Shown one piece after another: positions 59,035 through 64,000 of a stretch of 64,000 nt of DNA. Made by a program: the position numbers and the translations under genes. This DNA is from MGIIa-L3 sp11892u (GTDB lineage Archaea; Thermoplasmatota; Poseidoniia; Poseidoniales; Poseidoniaceae). Below the pieces are notes generated by a model. That model saw only the letters and a list, made by a program, of their open reading frames with translations. It searched no databases and had not been told where the DNA came from. The stretch lies in NCBI GenBank assembly GCA_965659685.1, contig CBFHXB010000004.1:1-64000 (forward strand). Reading direction: 5' to 3'. How positions within the stretch are numbered: position 1 is the stretch's first letter; each line of letters opens with the position of its first letter.

Positions 59035-62000
59035 TCAGAAGCGACGGCTGCCGGAACGGGACAGGTTCAGTCCACCCCAAATCACCAAGCCAACGATGGC
59101 GATCACCAGTCCAGCCAGGACCGTCTGACCGATGCCGTTGTTGTCTGTGTTGGTTTCGATGTTGAAGCGGATTTGGAAGTCCACTGGCTCGTCACCCGTT
59201 CCACGGGTGTCCTCGGCGATGACAGCAAAGTCGCCGTCGTCGCCCGTCACCTCAAGGTAGAATTCGAACCGCTTGTTTCCGTTCGTCATCGTGCCCACGT
59301 CGAATTCCGCATCCACGGTTTCGCCTGCGGGAACGGAGAGGGTCACCTGCTGGTACACCTCGTCAACCCCTTGTTGCCGTGCGTAGACAATGACGGAATT
59401 GATCGCGTCGCGCTCACCGCTGTTGGTCACCGGAATGACGAGCGTCGTCACGGCTTGCTCAGCGGTGTTGTCTGAGCGTTGAACCGCCAAAGACTGGTTC
59501 ACGCTGAGCGAAATTTCCGCATAGACCACGGTCATCAACAGACTGTCGCTGCTGCCGTCGAGTTCGGAAACACCGACGGTGACGTCGAGTTTTCCACTGT
59601 CGAAGGACTCGTCCGAGCGCACCGTGAAGGCTTGTGTTCGGGTGTCACCAGCAGCCACGGTGATGGTGCTCGTCGCAGGAGTGATTGCCCAGAGCGTGGC
59701 GTCGTAATTCTCGACGACTTCGAAGGTGTACGTGGCGTCACCGTTTCCGGTGTTCGTAATCGTCGTGGTGAGGGTTTGAGCGTCTCCGCTGCCAATCCCC
59801 ACTCGTGCGTCGTCGGCTTCCACCTCAAAGCCACGGATTACCGGCACGCGCACGGTCATCGAGCGCTCGGTGAACTCACCGGTTTCAGCGGCCAGGAGCA
59901 CGTTCACGCTGTGTCCGTTTTGGAGCGCAAGCGACGTGTTTTGATCGGGCAGGTTGACCCTGACGTTCAGCGTGGCGGTCATGGGCACGTCATCCGTCGA
60001 GGCGTTTTCACCGATGCCGAGGCGAATCTCGAGCGATGTTTGCCACGCTTCCGACGTGCTGTTCCAGAATTCAACGCTCCAATCGGCTGCGTCGGGTGCG
60101 TTCCCCGCGTTTCCGGTCGCGGTGTACACGTCTTCGAACTCCGTGCCGTCGTAGGTCACGTCCACGGTGAATTCCACCGAGGTGTGCTCGTATTCTCCGT
60201 CTTGCTTGGCTTGGATGTCCACACCGCTCTCGTCGTTGGTGAACGCGTCCACGGTCAGTTCATCGACGGTACCGACCTCGATGATGAGGTCACGGTCCGC
60301 ACGGCGGTCCAAGGTGAGCGTCAATTCCTGACGGTCTGCGGCGACGTTGGTGAAGGTGCTGCCTTCGTAGCTCATGTTGAGGGCAAGGGCGTGTTGCACC
60401 GTGACCATGTCAGCAGCAAAGGAGACGCGACCGGATGGCACGAGGAGGCTCAGGCCGCCGTCGTCGTCCAAGGTCACGTCCCATGAGATGTCCTCGTCAA
60501 GGTCCACGGTGACCGTGGGGCCCTCGCTGATCATCGAGGCGCCGTCCGAGGCGCTGCCCAAATGGTATTGGACGAGGTCGATGCCCGTCCACGCGGTCTG
60601 AAGGTCGATGAAACCGCCAATGGCCATGGTCTGGTTGATGTGACCACCAGAGCCGACGCTTGCGTCAAGCAAATCGATGGCTACGGCGCCGTCGTTCTCG
60701 CCAAGGTTGGCCTGTTGAACGACAACGACCCACGCACCCGGTTCGACTTGTGCATCCCATGTCAGGGTGGTGCCGTCGAAGGACGTGCTGGTCACGGTGA
60801 TGGAATCACGGGCCAATCCAGAGGCGGGGTGAAGGACGACAGAAGCGCCGTCAAGACGGGTCGCATCCACGTCATCCGTGATGGCACCGCTGACGTCGAC
60901 CAGGCCCACAGAGACCTCGAGGTCTTCGGACATCGCACTGTCATTGACGACGTAGGATCCGTTTCCATCAAGGTCGTAGGCCATGTTGGCGAATCCTTCC
61001 TTGCTGCCTTCCACGATGTACGACGTGCGGACAGGCACGAAGAGTTCCCAGACACCGTCGTCGTTGGAGGTGACGTTGGCCGCAAAGGTCGTGCCGTCGA
61101 GGCTCGTCACGTTCACCACGACCCCTGCAACGCCTTCGTCGGCGTCCGGCGAATCGTCGGCGTCAAGGTCCCAGTAGAGCCGCCCACCGATTTCCACCTC
61201 GTGGTCGGCGAACAGATTCGTCACGTTCACCGACGCCCCGGAGGAGGCGGTGAAGGGGCTCGACGACGTGTCGAGCGTCCAGCGGTCTTGGGCGTCTTCG
61301 CGCTCCATGTGAACCGACCACGTGCCGGGCATCATGGGCTCGCTGACGTGGCCTTCATCGTCGGTCAGGTCGAGGGAAACGTTGCCAAGACCGTCCGCAG
61401 AAACGAGGGTCATGCGGAAGCCAGAGAGGTTCTTCTCGCTGAGTGCTTCACGGAGGTGAAGGTGCACATCGGCAGCATCCACCGTCGCCAAGGCGAGGTC
61501 AATGCGAGCGCTGTTCTCGTTCACCGCCAAGGCGTGGCGGAGGATTTCCGTGCCGTCCTCTCCGTCGAAGGCCCCGACCACGGCGATCCAATCGCCGCTT
61601 GGGACGTAATCCGCGAAGGTTCCGTTCTGGTCCACGGCGACGTTGCGGTAATCGGTGCCGTCGGAGGAAACCAACAGCACGCTGTCGCCTTGAGGCTGCA
61701 ACGCAGTCCCGTTCGCGTCCACGAGCGAACCGGTCATCCGCCAGTCGTCCACAAGGGCCACGTCAATGGCCTCGATGGGCTCGGGGATGCCAATGACGAT
61801 GGCCGCGAGCGGTGACACCGGAACGAGGGCGTAATCGCTGGCGTTCTCCGAGGAGGCGTCTTGGTCAGCGAATTCGATGACGTAGGAACCGATGGGCATC
61901 TCGACGGTGAGGCTGCCGTTGGCGGCATACATGTCGGAGGTCACGTTGAGTCGTTCACCGTGAACCGTTGTGGGCACGAGGGCGAAGGCCGGAGTCACCA

Positions 62001-64000
62001 TGCTTCCGTTGGAGGCGTTGCCGTCACCGGCCACGTCTTGGAAGACTTGGAAGGTCATGGCATGGCCGCCAGGGTTCAGGTAGAGGCTTGCGGGTTCCGG
62101 CATCTCCACAGGGTTGCGCACCACGAGGACGTCGTCGTCCGACGTCGCGTTGTACATCTCATCTTCCACGACGCTGATGTCGTAGATTCCTGCAGGGAGG
62201 TTGAACAGGAAACCGCCGTCTTGGTTCGACGAGGCTTGCCACACAACACCGTCGGATGACATCGCGGTCATCTCGACCGGCATCCAACCAGGGATTTCGC
62301 TGTCCCAGGTGGTGGCGTTGTCGATGTGGAACAAGGTCCCGCTGACCATCTCTGTTGGTTCAAGAACGATGCTCAAATCCTCCATCCCTTCGGTGACGGT
62401 CACAAGGCTGCCGTTTCCGTAATCGATGGTGTTCTTGACCATGGTGACGGAGTAGGTGTTGCCGATCGGCACACGCATCGAGAAGTGACCCGTGTCGTTG
62501 GTGGTCGCCGTGAACGTAAGGTCGTCAAAGCCGGTGGCCACAACTTCGAGTTGAGTCACGGGCTCCGTCTCACGGCCTGTGTCCTCGATCCACGCTTCGT
62601 AGTTCTCAAGGAGGAGCGGCGAAGCAACGGTCCCGTTGAGCCAAGTCGATGCAGCGTAGGTCATCGTGGTGGAGAGGTCCTCTTCACCGACCTCAACGCG
62701 GGCAAGGAGCAAGTGGTCTTCGTCCGCATCATCGGACACCGTGTAGACGCCCATGGGCAGTTCGACGTAGACCACACCGTTTTCATCGCTGACCACCACG
62801 TATGGTTCGAGTTCTGGAGCGTCGTTGACGAAGGTCACCGTGCGTCCAACCACGTCAACCGTTGGCTGGCCGTCGTTTCCAAACGGAGCCTCCAACTGGA
62901 CGGTCAGGTCGGTCATCGGTGGCAGCGGGTAGGCCAACGTGATGTTCACAGGCTCGTCTTGGACGGTGAAGGTTTCGTTGATTTCGTACCATCCGTCGTT
63001 GTCGACGTCCACGCGGTAGAAGTACTCACCAGAAGGAATCGGTCCTTGGCTGAAGCTTCCGTTCTCGTCGGTGACGATGGTGACGGCGTGATCGAGGCCG
63101 AGGACCGTGTCCACGAGTTCGATGGTGGTGTCTGGAAGCATGTTGCCCTCCATGTCCTCAAGCACGTCAGCAAAGACGGCCCCTGGCATGGTCATCGCAA
63201 GGTCGTAGGACGCTTCGACGCCGACAACAACGGGGTCAGGAAGCAACACTTCCCGACCGTTTGGCAACACACCAATCATGTTGTAGACACCAGGCATCAG
63301 GCCCGTCTTGTAGAAGGAGCCGGGCTGGACCATCGGTCCAGAGAAGTCACCTTGTCCGGTGAACAATCCGGTCCCGTTGAGGGTCCCAGTGCCCTCGAAG
63401 ACACCTGCGCCTTCGAAGGTCTGACCGACCACGTCCCGGACCACGACGGTGGGCGAGAGCGTTTCGACACGACCGCTGGCTTCAACGGTGCCCTCGAAGA
63501 GGTACTTGGTCGCGTTTTCAGCACCGGTGAGCATGCACACCGAGGTGTTGGCAGGCGTTGCGGTGTTGTTGTCCAAACAATCCGAGGCGTTCACGAGGTC
63601 AGATTCACTGACCCAACCGTCGATGATGCCGCGGCCGGTCCACGTGCCGTTGGCGGTGTGGATGCGATCTCCGGTCAACTGACGGGTGTAGGTACCGGTG
63701 AACCCGCGGGCAACGGCCACGCCGTCGGACTCGAAGGTTCCATTTTCGGTGAAGGTCACCTCACCCGTACCTTGGAGAATCCGGGTTTCGTCGCTGGTGA
63801 AGGAACCGTTGTTGGTGACCACAGTGTGGTTGTCGGTGTAGGACCAGATGTCCCGAAGGATGAAGGTCGTGTCCACGAGGGGTTCACCGGCGAAGGATTC
63901 GTCACCGATCCAGGTCACGACACCGCTCACACCGCTGGAGGCGACGGACACGTCGGCCGCGCGGTCAAGGGCGACCACGCGGTTGGCTTCATCACCGCTG
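59035..64000 (-). CDS. giant surface protein with carboxypeptidase-regulatory-like repeats (5' end beyond the window)
   Basis: At least 1654 residues are in the window and the frame is open through base 64000, so the true start lies outside it. Motif-like repeats of the form ENGSFSQGPIPSGEYFY and NQDGGFLFNLPAGIYDI occur many times. They match carboxypeptidase regulatory-like/CNA-B-type beta-sandwich domains that stack in adhesins. The first part is Gly-rich (VFEGTGTLNGTGLFTGQGD). The last about 300 residues are NEW3-like (ITNTGNGDATYTF, IPVTNSGERDAI). The C-terminus has one membrane helix (VLAGLVIAIVGLVIWGGL) and a short basic tail (SRSGSRRF). No protease motif is seen. Confidence 0.85.
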   Translation of the reverse strand, partial: SGDEANRVVALDRAADVSVASSGVSGVVTWIGDESFAGEPLVDTTFILRDIWSYTDNHTVVTNNGSFTSDETRILQGTGEVTFTENGTFESDGVAVARGFTGTYTRQLTGDRIHTANGTWTGRGIIDGWVSESDLVNASDCLDNNTATPANTSVCMLTGAENATKYLFEGTVEASGRVETLSPTVVVRDVVGQTFEGAGVFEGTGTLNGTGLFTGQGDFSGPMVQPGSFYKTGLMPGVYNMIGVLPNGREVLLPDPVVVGVEASYDLAMTMPGAVFADVLEDMEGNMLPDTTIELVDTVLGLDHAVTIVTDENGSFSQGPIPSGEYFYRVDVDNDGWYEINETFTVQDEPVNITLAYPLPPMTDLTVQLEAPFGNDGQPTVDVVGRTVTFVNDAPELEPYVVVSDENGVVYVELPMGVYTVSDDADEDHLLLARVEVGEEDLSTTMTYAASTWLNGTVASPLLLENYEAWIEDTGRETEPVTQLEVVATGFDDLTFTATTNDTGHFSMRVPIGNTYSVTMVKNTIDYGNGSLVTVTEGMEDLSIVLEPTEMVSGTLFHIDNATTWDSEIPGWMPVEMTAMSSDGVVWQASSNQDGGFLFNLPAGIYDISVVEDEMYNATSDDDVLVVRNPVEMPEPASLYLNPGGHAMTFQVFQDVAGDGNASNGSMVTPAFALVPTTVHGERLNVTSDMYAANGSLTVEMPIGSYVIEFADQDASSENASDYALVPVSPLAAIVIGIPEPIEAIDVALVDDWRMTGSLVDANGTALQPQGDSVLLVSSDGTDYRNVAVDQNGTFADYVPSGDWIAVVGAFDGEDGTEILRHALAVNENSARIDLALATVDAADVHLHLREALSEKNLSGFRMTLVSADGLGNVSLDLTDDEGHVSEPMMPGTWSVHMEREDAQDRWTLDTSSSPFTASSGASVNVTNLFADHEVEIGGRLYWDLDADDSPDADEGVAGVVVNVTSLDGTTFAANVTSNDDGVWELFVPVRTSYIVEGSKEGFANMAYDLDGNGSYVVNDSAMSEDLEVSVGLVDVSGAITDDVDATRLDGASVVLHPASGLARDSITVTSTSFDGTTLTWDAQVEPGAWVVVVQQANLGENDGAVAIDLLDASVGSGGHINQTMAIGGFIDLQTAWTGIDLVQYHLGSASDGASMISEGPTVTVDLDEDISWDVTLDDDGGLSLLVPSGRVSFAADMVTVQHALALNMSYEGSTFTNVAADRQELTLTLDRRADRDLIIEVGTVDELTVDAFTNDESGVDIQAKQDGEYEHTSVEFTVDVTYDGTEFEDVYTATGNAGNAPDAADWSVEFWNSTSEAWQTSLEIRLGIGENASTDDVPMTATLNVRVNLPDQNTSLALQNGHSVNVLLAAETGEFTERSMTVRVPVIRGFEVEADDARVGIGSGDAQTLTTTITNTGNGDATYTFEVVENYDATLWAITPATSTITVAAGDTRTQAFTVRSDESFDSGKLDVTVGVSELDGSSDSLLMTVVYAEISLSVNQSLAVQRSDNTAEQAVTTLVIPVTNSGERDAINSVIVYARQQGVDEVYQQVTLSVPAGETVDAEFDVGTMTNGNKRFEFYLEVTGDDGDFAVIAEDTRGTGDEPVDFQIRFNIETNTDNNGIGQTVLAGLVIAIVGLVIWGGLNLSRSGSRRF

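Noticed and set aside
1..64000. CRISPR arrays, insertion sequences, prophage or tRNA genes
   Set aside because: No direct repeat series with regular spacers, no transposase or integrase motif, and no cloverleaf was seen on either strand.

Overview
The window looks like a chromosomal segment of a marine, high-GC euryarchaeon of the Candidatus Poseidoniia / Marine Group II type, or a close relative in the wider Thermoplasmatota. Archaeal markers are a class II archaeal GAPDH, archaeal RNase P subunit Rpp21, archaeosine synthase, a PF01877 RNA-binding protein, archaeal-type GluRS and S15, and pilins with an archaeal N-terminus. A 23S rRNA gene has no 16S gene directly upstream, as described for Thermoplasma relatives. 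Many envelope proteins exceed 1,400 residues. The lineage is inferred from gene content, not from a search.

Layout. 1-985: 5' part of a 23S rRNA gene (minus strand, cut by the window edge) with its leader and promoter. 1195-11448 (minus): zinc-ribbon protein, ArsB/NhaD-type transporter, CRM/YhbY protein, RNase P Rpp21, adenylate kinase, a giant subtilisin-like surface protease, and GAPDH. 11541-20232 (plus): GXGXG (glutamate-synthase-like) protein, PheT, SRAP/HMCES abasic-site protein, a secreted membrane-anchored protein, RNase HII and GluRS. 20233-26363 (minus): CBS protein, membrane/zinc-ribbon protein, a small protein, a probable degenerate RecJ/DHH protein, S15 and archaeosine synthase. 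26442-34425: short mixed-strand units with another envelope protein, DnaJ, a two-TM zinc-ribbon protein, a family 2 glycosyltransferase, PF01877, a pyroglutamyl-peptidase-Nudix fusion, a small membrane protein and a lipoprotein metalloprotease. 34462-64000: mainly cell-surface functions. It holds four giant secreted or membrane proteins (1811, 1917, 1448 and at least 1654 aa), a second membrane subtilisin, an MBL-fold hydrolase followed by three translationally coupled pilin-like genes, and a wHTH-STAND-TPR ATPase directly downstream of a giant beta-helix protein.

How it works together. The first third is translation, RNA and central-metabolism housekeeping. The last 30 kb is an extracellular module: Ca-binding repeats, beta-helix, propeller and CARDB/NEW3-like ectodomains, two subtilisins and a metalloprotease, plus a possible pilus-like structure. 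This fits a heterotroph that degrades protein. Packing is very tight. No gene-free stretch exceeds about 210 bp, several convergent pairs abut stop to stop, and operon-internal genes use strong Shine-Dalgarno sites, sometimes with TTG or GTG starts. Operon-leading genes often have a TATA-like box 25-27 nt before the start codon, which suggests leaderless mRNAs. I saw no tRNA, CRISPR array, insertion sequence or prophage.
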